64,000 nucleotides of DNA from Romeriopsis navalis LEGE 11480 (GTDB lineage: Bacteria; Cyanobacteriota; Cyanobacteriia; Leptolyngbyales; Leptolyngbyaceae), in the NCBI RefSeq assembly GCF_015207035.1, contig NZ_JADEXQ010000013.1, positions 1 through 64,000 of the forward strand, in the 5' to 3' direction. The translations under genes and the position numbers were made by a program. Shown here one piece after another: positions 1 through 7,981 of the stretch (positions are counted from its first letter, which is position 1; each line of letters begins with the position of its first letter). The notes under the pieces were generated by a model. It did no database searches. It saw only the letters and a list, made by a program, of their open reading frames with translations, and was not told the origin of the DNA.

Positions 1-141
1 CAGACCGATCAGCCGAATGGTCAGCCGCGTCGTTGTTTGGATACGACGCGGGCGAAGGAGCGATTTGGGTTTGAAGCGCAGGTGGGCTTTGAGGAAGGTA
101 TGAAACGGACGATCGCTTGGTATCGGGAGAATGCGGCTTAA
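1..141 (+). CDS. fcl: GDP-L-fucose synthase, C-terminal end only
   Basis: This is the 3' end of a gene that begins outside the window; reading frame 1 gives 46 codons and ends at TAA 139-141. The C-terminal pattern ([19 protein letters not shown], then [12 protein letters not shown]) is the characteristic tail of GDP-4-keto-6-deoxymannose 3,5-epimerase/4-reductase. This family makes GDP-L-fucose for exopolysaccharide or O-antigen. The N-terminal NAD-binding part cannot be seen. A broken polysaccharide pyruvyl transferase gene lies beyond the insertion sequences, so the two may once have belonged to one surface-polysaccharide locus (inference). Confidence 0.85.
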   Translation, partial: QTDQPNGQPRRCLDTTRAKERFGFEAQVGFEEGMKRTIAWYRENAA

Positions 142-207
142 TTGCGGTTAAGGATGTAAATATAGTAGGGAGATTCTTTAATACTTCCTACTATGCAAAA
201 TACTCAG

Positions 208-215
208 ATAATGCT
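208..215. repeat. Left 8-bp target-site duplication of the IS1-like element
   Basis: ATAATGCT sits immediately outside the left inverted repeat, which starts at 216. The same 8 bases occur at 1282-1289, immediately outside the right inverted repeat. Target duplications of 8-9 bp are known for IS1-family elements. Confidence 0.85.
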
Positions 216-1281
216 GGCACTGGCCCGCTAAGTGGGGAAATCATGTAAGCCTCGTGAAAGCAGCATTTCCGGCAGCGAAAAGGGTCGTTCCGTTAAGCCC
301 AAAGCAACCGCAGGTGTGGTCTTGAGGCTACAGTGTGGTCGGACCCAGTTATGAATTAAGCGTTGGACCGTGATCGCCCGTTGCAATCCAACCACAGTTT
401 TCGCATAGAGATTTTGCCGCCGCCGAAATGCACTACAGCGTCGTCGGATCGCTGCATTGTGGGCCTCACAATGATTCGCATGCACCTCAACTGCAGAACT
501 GATGCTGGTCCAAGGATGCTCGACTTTGCACCAAGCCCGGCGGGGTCTGCCTTGTGACCCCTTGATTTTCATCGCCACTTCGAGTCCCTTGGGCCAGACT
601 TTACGATGGGGATAGACTTTTGGATAATCACGCCGCTTCAACCAGACGGCTGACAGTTTCCAGAGTTGCTGGCTATAGCGCGGTTCACCATCGGTAAACC
701 AGCGAACCGTCGGAGAGGACTGACACCATTGCCAGGTTTGTTGCACAACTTGTTCAAACAGGGATGCTTGGCGTTGACCACAGACGGCACTGACCCAATA
801 GCGACTTTGACGTTCCAGGAAACAACTGGTTCAGCCTTGACTCAAATGGGCCGGGCGATTTTGGCCAACTTTCGTATACAACTCATCCCCTTCCAATGCG
901 ACATCACAGTCACTGGGGGCCGGGGGTGACCAAGCCTCTGATTGCACCGCAAATCGTGCTTCCCACTGACTAATAGTGGCATGACTGCGACCCAGCACTC
1001 GACCACTGGCCCGTAAACCCAGGCCTTCACTGCGCATCTTCAGGGCCATTGCGACTTCATCGACGGAATTGCGCAAGCGCGACATCGGCGTCCCAGAACG
1101 CTCATTAAAGCGTTTCCCACAACACCGACATTGATAATACTGAGCTGGTGTGCCATCTTTCAGATGACGCACACCGTTCTTATACAAATGGTCGCTTTCA
1201 CACCGGGGACAACGCATCAAATCCTTCTCTATCAATTGATGCGCCTAGAGTTCCCTATTCCTCACTTAAATGCCCAGTGCC
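216..1281 (-). mobile_element. IS1-like insertion sequence, complete ends
   Basis: The 1066-bp element is bounded by 24-bp imperfect terminal inverted repeats matching at 19 of 24 positions. Both ends begin GGCACTGG and share TAAGTG and GGAA further in. It contains one transposase gene on the minus strand and is flanked by perfect 8-bp direct repeats (208-215 and 1282-1289). The clean duplication suggests a single, relatively recent insertion without later rearrangement. The transposase has an internal stop, so this copy may not move by itself. Confidence 0.85.
228..1235 (-). pseudogene. IS1-family transposase, interrupted by one in-frame TGA
   Basis: Read from 1235 downward, the N-terminal part has an InsA-like zinc-binding region (CPRC near residue 9, CRCCGKRF near residue 36) and a helix-turn-helix-like stretch (GRVLGRSHATISQWEARF). 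The C-terminal part (HANHCEAHNAAIRRRCSAF, RLIHNWVRPHCSL) is the catalytic half of cyanobacterial IS1-like transposases. The two open parts are in the same frame. They are separated only by a TGA at 833-831 and 28 in-frame codons with no second defect, continuing TSCFLERQSRYWVSAVCGQR. Family members usually have Trp after SQG, so TGG to TGA is the likely mutation. This is not the -1 frameshift arrangement of classical IS1. Confidence 0.8.
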
Positions 1282-1289
1282 ATAATGCT
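1282..1289. repeat. Right 8-bp target-site duplication of the IS1-like element
   Basis: This is the second copy of ATAATGCT, directly outside the right terminal inverted repeat that ends at 1281. See the entry at 208-215. Confidence 0.85.
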
Positions 1290-1366
1290 CTAAAGTAGCG
1301 TGGATGTTGAAGTTTAAACCCTCTGGGAACTCTAGAAGTAGAAAGTATTTCTAGTTTGAAGCAGGG

Positions 1367-4264
1367 TTGTTTATCTTGATAGATCCTATTTTGGTGGCTA
1401 AACCAATTAATAGTGTTGAAAAACTTTTAGAAGTTGTTGTTGATACTGTTTGTTTTGCTCGAATTTTAGATGATAGAGAACTGATTCATCCTTTTCGTGG
1501 GAAAGTAAGAGTCAATGTTCGTCATGAGATTCCCTGTGAATTCATACTAAAATATCCTGTAATAATTCTAAATACCCATTATGGCTTTGAACATGAATAC
1601 TATTCACTAGAAAATATAATTCAAAAATCTTTTAAATTAGCACATCCGATTTCTTATCAAGAAATTCGTGGATTCATTAGAAGTTACGAAGTAAAAAGAA
1701 AAGAAATACTAGAGAAAAAGAAAAGAGCCGAATTAGAACAAAAAATAAGGTGTCAAGCGTACATAAGGAGACAGGAATCAACCAGGAAAATGAGGAATTG
1801 TTTTAAATCACAATTTCTTTTAGCAGATGATATCTATGAGAAATCTATATCTGACTATCTATCAAAAAAAGAATATCGGGAGTTCAAAAGAAGATTTATA
1901 CAAATTTGGATAAAGGATAATCTACAGACTTTAATAGATCTGGATCAGTCGAATGTAGTTGGATCGGTTAGAAATAACACTCAAGTTGTTGCCAGGGCTG
2001 GAAGTGGTAAAACATCAACACTTATTAATCGGACGATATTCCTTCAAAAGCACTGTTCCGTATTCCCGTCAGAGCTCCTTCTGTTAACCTTCAATAGAAA
2101 AGCCGCTCAAGAAATAGAGCAGCGTCTGAGGCATATTCTTCCAGATGATATTCCTCATGTCATGACGTTTCATGCGCTGGCCAATGCGATTGTGCATCCG
2201 GAAGAAGCATTGATTTATGATGAAAATACTAAAAATCAGCGTAAAAGCCGTAGTATACAGATAATTATTGATGAATATCGTCAAAAATCGCCATTCTCAG
2301 AAAAAATTCGAGATGTAATGCTTTACCATTTTCGGGAAGATTGGTTCCGAATTGTATGGGGTGGCTACGATAAAAGTCCAGAGGAAATGCTGGAGTATCG
2401 GAAATCGTTGCCTCACGAAACGCTGAAGGGCGATTATGTCAAATCATTTGGCGAGAAAACTATCGCAAATTTTTTATTTGAGCATGGTATTGAATATAAA
2501 TATGAATCGAATTTCTGGTGGGATGGGAGGAATTATCGTCCTGATTTCACGATTCATACTGGTAAAAAAGAAGGAGTTATTATTGAATATTTTGGTCTGA
2601 AAGGTGAGCCAGATTACGATGAGATGTCTCAGAAAAAGCGAAAGTACTGGTCAGATAAAGCTCCGCAGTGGCAATTCCTAGAATTTTCTCAACACGATAT
2701 TGCTAGAAATGGTGTAGAAGGATTCTGCCATCTGCTGAAGGATAAGCTCGAATCTTATGGGCTTGAATGCCATCGTCTCAGTGAAGAAGCAATCTGGTCA
2801 AAAATCAAAGTCCGTGCCATTGATCGTTTTACAAAAGCGGTGATGAATTTTATTCAGCGTTGTCGCAAAAAGCTATTATCTCCTGATTCACTTGAAGAGC
2901 TGATTGTCCGTTATGCACCTGTTAGCAGCGTAGAAAAGCAGTTTTTAGAATTAGGAAAATTTTTTTATCGATCCTATCTTGAGAGTCTTGGTAGGAACTG
3001 TGAGGAAGATTTTGATGGCTTGATACAGCGAGCCGCAGAACAGGTTGAATCAGGAAATACGAAGTTTTCTAGAAAATCAGGTAGTGGCGATCTGAGAAAA
3101 ATCCGATACATCATGATTGATGAATATCAGGATTTTTCTGAACTGTTCCATAAGCTAATTGCGGCAATTCAGCATCATAATCACAAAGTCCAGTTTTTCT
3201 GTGTGGGCGACGATTGGCAGGCAATCAACGGCTTTGCTGGTTCTGATTTGAGGTTCTATCAAAATTTCGATCACTATTTTTCCTCATCTAAGAAGCTCCA
3301 TATTTCTACAAATTATCGCTCCGCTAAATCGATTGTTCAAGCTGGAAATTCTCTTATGTTAGGTCTTGGCCAGCCATCTCGGGCTCATAAGGCTGATGAA
3401 GGAAGCGTTGAGTTTGCTGATTTATCTCAGTTTGAACCTACTCTGCAAGAGCGAGAGAAATATCCTGGTGATTCTATTACACCTGTGTTGCTGCGATTAA
3501 TTTACAAAATTACCCAAGCTGAACAGCATATTGCCAAATCCGAGGAAAAAAGTGGGATCGTTCTGCTTGCTCGAAAGAATTCGCTACCCTGGTATGTTAG
3601 TAAACTGACACAGAGGAAGAATTTACAAGGTGATGTTCTCGATCGTTTTCTACAGATTGTTCGAGACGAGTTGCCTGATCACCTCCGTAAATATATTTCG
3701 ATTTCGACTGTACATAAGTACAAGGGACTCGAAAAACAAGTGGTTATTATTCTGGATGCAGTCCAAAATTGCTATCCATTAATTCATCCAGATTCCGTAT
3801 TTGCAGCTGTGCTTGGGGATAAAGTAGAGGATATAGTTGCCGAAGAGCAGCGGCTATTCTATGTAGCATTAACTCGGGCAATAAAACAGCTATTTATCAT
3901 TACCGAAAAGGAAAACATATCGCCTTTCCTCCAGAAATTACAGCAGCGATCCTCGGTTCAAGCTTTAGATTGGTCTGACTATCGGCCACTTTCTATTGAT
4001 CTTGACAAGCTCACAGTCAAAATATGTAATCTCCAGGGCAAGTCTAGTGGTGGAACATTTCCGATAAAAGAGCAACTGAAGAAAGATGGCTTTAAATGGC
4101 AAAAGCCTAATTGGTGGAAAACCTACTCTGCTGTTGGATTTGTTGCGCAAGATTTGTTGAAAGAAGCGACTTGGATGAAGGAAGCCCACAACATTCAGGT
4201 TCAAGTCTGCGATAGCCAGGATCAAGTGAGTGAAATCTACTACATCGATCGAGGCCAATGGTAA
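1367..4264 (+). CDS. UvrD/Rep-type superfamily 1 helicase with nuclease-like insert
   Basis: The 965-residue protein has SF1A helicase motifs in order: Walker A ARAGSGKTS (about residue 207), Ia LLTFNRKAAQEI (240), Walker B MIDEYQDFSE (582), III VGDDWQAINGFAGSD (613), IV TNYRSAKSI (646), V STVHKYKGLE (780) and VI RLFYVALTRA (828). Between Ia and Walker B, about residues 355-445, lies a region with YRPDFTI followed by GVIIEYFGL. This resembles the PD-(D/E)xK nuclease-like insert of helicase-IV-type proteins, although the last catalytic Lys is not obvious. The N-terminus has a charged coiled-coil (100-150). The C-terminal 85 residues (FPIKEQLKKDGFKWQKPNWW) resemble a small DUF5710-like module. 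The gene is clearly richer in A+T than its neighbours and lies between insertion sequences, so I infer horizontal transfer, possibly with a DNA repair or phage-defence role. The start is uncertain: TTG at 1367 is the longest option. Confidence 0.8.
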   Translation: MFILIDPILVAKPINSVEKLLEVVVDTVCFARILDDRELIHPFRGKVRVNVRHEIPCEFILKYPVIILNTHYGFEHEYYSLENIIQKSFKLAHPISYQEIRGFIRSYEVKRKEILEKKKRAELEQKIRCQAYIRRQESTRKMRNCFKSQFLLADDIYEKSISDYLSKKEYREFKRRFIQIWIKDNLQTLIDLDQSNVVGSVRNNTQVVARAGSGKTSTLINRTIFLQKHCSVFPSELLLLTFNRKAAQEIEQRLRHILPDDIPHVMTFHALANAIVHPEEALIYDENTKNQRKSRSIQIIIDEYRQKSPFSEKIRDVMLYHFREDWFRIVWGGYDKSPEEMLEYRKSLPHETLKGDYVKSFGEKTIANFLFEHGIEYKYESNFWWDGRNYRPDFTIHTGKKEGVIIEYFGLKGEPDYDEMSQKKRKYWSDKAPQWQFLEFSQHDIARNGVEGFCHLLKDKLESYGLECHRLSEEAIWSKIKVRAIDRFTKAVMNFIQRCRKKLLSPDSLEELIVRYAPVSSVEKQFLELGKFFYRSYLESLGRNCEEDFDGLIQRAAEQVESGNTKFSRKSGSGDLRKIRYIMIDEYQDFSELFHKLIAAIQHHNHKVQFFCVGDDWQAINGFAGSDLRFYQNFDHYFSSSKKLHISTNYRSAKSIVQAGNSLMLGLGQPSRAHKADEGSVEFADLSQFEPTLQEREKYPGDSITPVLLRLIYKITQAEQHIAKSEEKSGIVLLARKNSLPWYVSKLTQRKNLQGDVLDRFLQIVRDELPDHLRKYISISTVHKYKGLEKQVVIILDAVQNCYPLIHPDSVFAAVLGDKVEDIVAEEQRLFYVALTRAIKQLFIITEKENISPFLQKLQQRSSVQALDWSDYRPLSIDLDKLTVKICNLQGKSSGGTFPIKEQLKKDGFKWQKPNWWKTYSAVGFVAQDLLKEATWMKEAHNIQVQVCDSQDQVSEIYYIDRGQW

Positions 4265-4368
4265 AGAACGGGATAGGAAGGCTGATTAAACTTTGAGCAT
4301 TTATTGTGAGGGAGCGGGATTCAGCACTTTTTTGTACGTGTGTCACATCGATTCAGTAAGTACTCTAA

Positions 4369-4389
4369 CCTACATTCCGCAGGTTTAGG
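4369..4389. repeat. Putative IS terminus, CCTACATTCCGCAGGT motif
   Basis: CCTACATTCCGCAGGTTTAGG lies just past the stop codon of the IS1634-like transposase fragment, where an element end would be expected. A close copy occurs at 4589-4608 (CCTACGTTCCGCAGGTAAGG), inside that fragment's coding sequence. An inverted copy is at 5538-5553. A weaker inverted copy lies near 5388-5402. Confidence 0.5.
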
Positions 4390-4405
4390 CCGTATCTGCG
4401 ATCAA

Positions 4406-4653
4406 CTAATAGCGGCAGGTTGGCGGTCCTAATAGCCGCATAATCAGTTGCCGTTCATCATCTAAATTCGTGATCTGTTTCAGTCCCTTGAGTATGACCA
4501 GATGGATGCCCTGAAACCTTTGGAGTATCCATCGGAAGGTTGGTTTAGCCGTTGGTCGTTTGCGTTGGTCCAGTACAGTCAGTTGTAGCCTACGTTCCGC
4601 AGGTAAGGTGATTTTGGCAGAAATAGGTATTTACGAACTATTTTCTGGGTCAT
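4406..4653 (-). pseudogene. Transposase C-terminal remnant, IS1634-like
   Basis: An open frame on the minus strand ends at the TAG complementary to 4406-4408. It encodes a typical transposase C-terminal tail with RPTAKPTFRWILQRFQGIHL and then DDERQLIMRLLG. This pattern resembles the end of cyanobacterial IS1634-type (DUF4277) transposases; the family assignment is by memory of the pattern only. All catalytic parts are missing. The fragment is cut off where the IS630-type transposase begins, so the IS630 probably inserted into, or recombined with, this older element. Confidence 0.55.
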
Positions 4654-4677
4654 CTCCTATTGCAATCCAAGGCCGAG

Positions 4678-5400
4678 TTAGGACAATGCGCGAAACGCTT
4701 CATCGACGGCATCCCAGAGACAATCCAACGGTTGTAAGTTCTGGCCCAGGTAGTGTTTCAGTCTGGCCCAAAACTTCTCAATCTTATTCAAGTCCGGCGA
4801 ATAGGGTGGCAAAAATAAGAGCACACACCCGGCTTGTTCAATCAATTGCCGCATCCGTTCCGACTTGTGAAAGCTGGCATTATCCATCACCACCACCTGT
4901 CCCGGGTTGAGTGCCGGAACCAGCATCTGCTCGACCCAGACTTCAATCAACGCCTGGTTGCAATAGCCCTCGAAGGTCATCGGTGCCACAATCTGACGTT
5001 CACACCAGCCGGACACCATACTGATACGTTGGGTGCGATGCCCCAGTTTGAATGCGTAGAAGCGTTCGGAACGGTGACAGTAACCATAGGGATAATCGTG
5101 CCGGTCATCCACCCCCGCTTCATCCACGTAGACCAACTGATGCGGTTGATAATCAGTAAGTTGTTGTTGAAACACTTGGCGCTGTGCTTCATCCCTTTCG
5201 CGGTACCCATAAGTCTTTTTTTCTCGTGAAGTTAATCCGTTTCAGCGCTTTGCCAAGCGTCACATCACTAATTGGTTCCGGCCACAATTCAGCCATGGCT
5301 TCTGCCGTGAGATGGCCATGCATTTCAACAAAGCGTTGAAATGCCTCCAGATCCGTGATTTTCGGCTCCGGACCCCGCCGAAACGGGGTCTGCGGAATTA
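4678..5400 (-). pseudogene. IS630-family transposase, N-terminally truncated and frameshifted
   Basis: The catalytic half (from about 5175 down to the stop at 4678) shows the DDE triad of the IS630/Tc1 superfamily: VYVDEAGVDD, VVMDNASFHKSE and YSPDLNKIEKFW. Upstream, the same frame reads TYGYRERDEAQRQVF. The preceding helical DNA-binding part (PEPKITDLEAFQRF to LKRINFTRKK) is in another frame. The change falls at a run of seven A followed by G on the coding strand (plus strand 5215-5222). That is a plausible programmed -1 slippery site, but it could equally be a mutation. The first roughly 60-70 residues of the family are absent: an in-frame stop lies near 5415. No terminal inverted repeats were found with confidence. 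I treat it as a dead element. Confidence 0.75.
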
Positions 5401-5537
5401 CACTTATGCTGTCTTAATCCAAACGTAGATTGCAATACATGCGTTTGAATGAAAAAATCATGAGCTGAGCATGGATAATACATGGATGGAGAGGACGCCT
5501 CTGTGTTTTCATGTAATTTCACAAGTAAATCTGCACT

Positions 5538-5553
5538 ACCTGCGGAATGTGGG
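5538..5553. repeat. Inverted copy of the CCTACATTCCGCAGGT motif
   Basis: ACCTGCGGAATGTGGG is nearly the reverse complement of the motif at 4369-4389. It lies at the left edge of recognisable pyruvyl-transferase homology. It could be the opposite end of the IS1634-like element, whose middle was lost or replaced by the IS630 copy (inference). Confidence 0.4.
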
Positions 5554-5554
5554 T

Positions 5555-6020
5555 TATGCGCCGCCATTGCGCGAATTGATTGAAAAATACGGCACGCATA
5601 TCCACTTGCTACTGGGTAATCTTGGTCCTGATACGAATGACAGACAACAAGTTCCATGAAAAAATGCAGCGGGTGCTACCCGCAGGCAGTAGCACGATCT
5701 ATAACTGGGAAAGCCCCGAGCAATTCCTCGAAGTGATGCAAGGGATGGATTTCCATATTGGGAACCGGCTGCATTCGATTATCTTGGCCGATATTTTGGG
5801 TGTGCCTAGCATTGGGATTAATGCCGAACCGCCGAAGATTTTGGACTATTTGTAAAAGACAAATCAACTGGTGAAGCCTCGCTCGGCACAGCAATTTCTG
5901 GATGAAATTACGATCGAGCAGATTGAACAGATTTTCCAGCAATACCAACGCCCGACGGAGTTTATTCAACATGAAACCCAAACTGCTGAGGCTTGTTTGG
6001 CTGCAATATTTGTTCGCTAG
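5555..6020 (+). pseudogene. Polysaccharide pyruvyl transferase remnant
   Basis: Three stretches in two frames together give the C-terminal half of a polysaccharide pyruvyl transferase (WcaK/CsaB type). They are PLRELIEKYGTHIHLLLGNL in frame 2, then FHEKMQRVLPAGSSTIYNW and MDFHIGNRLHSIILADILG in frame 3, with the frame change between about 5625 and 5650. The second frame hits a premature TAA at 5853-5855. It continues in the same frame (RSAQQFLDEITIEQIEQIF) to the true TAG at 6018-6020. The family transfers pyruvate from phosphoenolpyruvate to sugars. With the N-terminus missing, a frameshift and a nonsense codon, this gene is dead. Confidence 0.7.
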
Positions 6021-6517
6021 GTCGATCTGGTAATGTCGGGCGCGGAGGATTCTGGCAATGATTGACGCAGTTGGGCGATCGTCTTCAGAATGGCGGCGCG
6101 ATTTTTGTGGGATTGAATCCATTTGGGTAAACGCGAGACGAGACTCCGATTGCTCCAGCCGTGGATTGTGTGTGGTCGGCTTTCCCGGTGTTGGGCTTGG
6201 ACGAAGGCGGCCAGAAAATCCAGATGTTCGGGATTGAATGCCCAAAGTTGTTCACTACAGCAGGATGCTTGCAGCCAAAGCGGATAGTGAAAGTAGGGAT
6301 CGACCGTGGGCGATGGTTGTTTGCGTACGGGACGATCACCCAAGACCTTCACCGCCGCACAATTGCCACAAATAAATCGCCAGACTGCAGGTTGCTGCTG
6401 GTTTTGTGCCGGGTCAAGCGGTTGCACCGTCGCGCAGTGATGACACTCAGGACAATTCACCAGGAAGCGATCGGTGAAGTCGTGGATTGATTGGTACTCG
6501 TCGCGAAAGCGTTGCAT
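6017..6517 (-). CDS. Zinc-ribbon protein of unknown function
   Basis: From the ATG at 6517 the product is 166 residues; a TTG 12 bases upstream is an alternative start. It has CPECHHC near residue 21 and CGNC near residue 51, forming a likely four-cysteine zinc ribbon. A histidine/tryptophan-rich middle and an arginine-rich, probably helical tail follow. I do not recognise a functional family. It follows the thioredoxin-NHL gene by about 36 bases on the same strand, so the two are probably cotranscribed. Its stop overlaps the tail of the dead pyruvyl-transferase gene on the other strand, marking the boundary between the accessory region and the conserved unit. Confidence 0.65.
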   Translation of the reverse strand: MQRFRDEYQSIHDFTDRFLVNCPECHHCATVQPLDPAQNQQQPAVWRFICGNCAAVKVLGDRPVRKQPSPTVDPYFHYPLWLQASCCSEQLWAFNPEHLDFLAAFVQAQHRESRPHTIHGWSNRSLVSRLPKWIQSHKNRAAILKTIAQLRQSLPESSAPDITRST

Positions 6518-6553
6518 GGATGGTGGCAAAATGTAGCTTTAGTTTAGTCGATC

Positions 6554-7975
6554 TCATCTGAAGCAAATTCCAGGTGGGCAAAGACCAGGAAATTCGATTG
6601 AGTCAGGATGCCCCCCATTGGACGGCAGTTGTTGGATTTGATGCTGGTTGGTATTGGCGATCAAGAGGTTATGTTGATTGGCGGTGATACCCGTTGGCTC
6701 AGCGAAGCCGGTCGCAATTGTGCAACATGCGCGAGTTTGGCAATCGAACCGTTTGATTTTTTGGTTGTAAGTATCGGCAATCCAGAGCGCCCCATCAGCA
6801 TAGGTTAATCCCATTGGATGCTGGAGCTGAACGGATTCACCCCGGCCATCACGATCGCCAAAGGTATACAGATTTCCATTGCCACAGATAGTGCTTGTGA
6901 TCCCGCTGGTCAAATCAATTTGGCGAATGCTACTGGATTCACAATCAGCGACGAATAGAGAATGGCCATCGGTCGCTAAGCCGCTGGGTTGAGCAAATGC
7001 CACAATCTCTGGTGAGCCGTCAAAACAGCCTTCGGCCCCGCTACCAGCAAATGTTTCGATTCGCTCTGTGTCTAAGTCCATCTGCCAAATTTGGTGACTG
7101 CCTGCCATCGCGATCAAGAGACGACGATCGATCAGGACCAAATCCCAAGGTGAATTGAGCGGGATTTCCTTGGCCCGGCCACCATAGGGATAAATGGTTG
7201 GGCTTTGGGTGCCATTACCGGCGATCGTTGTCACCTGTTGGGCCCACAGATCAACTTGGCGGATTGCATGATTACCTGTGTCGGCAATGTAGAGGATTTG
7301 TTGAGCGCGATCGTAGGCCAGACCTTGGGGCTGGTTGAATTGGGCTTGAAAGTAATCCCCGTCGATTAATCCGAGTTGGCCATTGCCAATGGTTTGTGGC
7401 TGGCTACCATCGATTTGGCTCATGATAATTCGATGATGCCCCGAGTCGGCAATGCAAAGTTGATCAGCGATCGCCAGAACTTTGCCGGGAAAGTATAAGG
7501 GGGAATCACTGGCTGGGGCGACGGCGGTTGGGGGGATTTCAACTGCCGTTAATTGTTGATCAATTGCTGCGGCTACGGCAGCAAACCCTGACTCCCCCGA
7601 TCGGCTCAAGACAATATAGCCCTGTGGGTCAATGAGGACAAATGTGGGATAAGCCCGTATGGTATAGCTTTGCCAGATTGTCTGTTGCTGATCACAAATG
7701 ATCGGATGCTCAACCTGATGTTTGGCAATTGCGGCTTGAACGCTGTTGAGTTGTTGTTCTTGGGCAAATTTGCCGCTGTGAATCCCAATAATTGTCAAAT
7801 TGGGGAATTGCTGTGCAAGTTGATGAATCTTGGGCAACACGTGGATGCAGTTGATGCAGCCGTGGGTCCAAAAGTCGAGCAAAACATAATGCCCCTGGAG
7901 ATCCCGCAGCTTCAGTGGATGGCTATTCAACCAGTCGAAGTTAGTGGGAAATTCGGGGGCACGGATGCGGGGCAT
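6554..7975 (-). CDS. Thioredoxin-like / NHL-repeat protein (NHLRC2 type)
   Basis: The 473-residue protein starts with a thioredoxin-like domain (about residues 10-145) containing VLLDFWTHGCINCIHVLP, where CINC is the redox motif, and the cis-proline segment IRAYPTFVLID. Residues 160-470 hold five or so NHL repeats. Examples are LYIADTGNHAIRQVD, LFVADCESSSIRQID and LWIADTYNQKIKRFD, which predict a beta-propeller. The two-domain order matches the NHLRC2 family; the substrate is unknown. No signal peptide is seen, so it is probably cytoplasmic. It starts 6 bases after the stop of the giant Lys/Pro/Ala-rich gene, which argues strongly for cotranscription. ATG at 7975 is the only sensible start. 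Confidence 0.85.
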   Translation of the reverse strand: MPRIRAPEFPTNFDWLNSHPLKLRDLQGHYVLLDFWTHGCINCIHVLPKIHQLAQQFPNLTIIGIHSGKFAQEQQLNSVQAAIAKHQVEHPIICDQQQTIWQSYTIRAYPTFVLIDPQGYIVLSRSGESGFAAVAAAIDQQLTAVEIPPTAVAPASDSPLYFPGKVLAIADQLCIADSGHHRIIMSQIDGSQPQTIGNGQLGLIDGDYFQAQFNQPQGLAYDRAQQILYIADTGNHAIRQVDLWAQQVTTIAGNGTQSPTIYPYGGRAKEIPLNSPWDLVLIDRRLLIAMAGSHQIWQMDLDTERIETFAGSGAEGCFDGSPEIVAFAQPSGLATDGHSLFVADCESSSIRQIDLTSGITSTICGNGNLYTFGDRDGRGESVQLQHPMGLTYADGALWIADTYNQKIKRFDCQTRACCTIATGFAEPTGITANQHNLLIANTNQHQIQQLPSNGGHPDSIEFPGLCPPGICFR

Positions 7976-7981
7976 GGGGAA

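Noticed and set aside
831-833. Selenocysteine or recoded TGA in the IS1-like transposase
   Set aside because: Family members have Trp here, there is no sign of a selenocysteine element, and TGA acts as stop in other genes of the window. A simple mutation is more likely.
4834-5229. Plus-strand open frame across the IS630 transposase
   Set aside because: It is the mirror of the transposase frame, which carries the DDE residues.
5676-6245. Minus-strand open frame of 189 codons over the pyruvyl transferase remnant
   Set aside because: It has no family pattern and runs antisense to clear plus-strand homology and out of frame with the zinc-ribbon gene.
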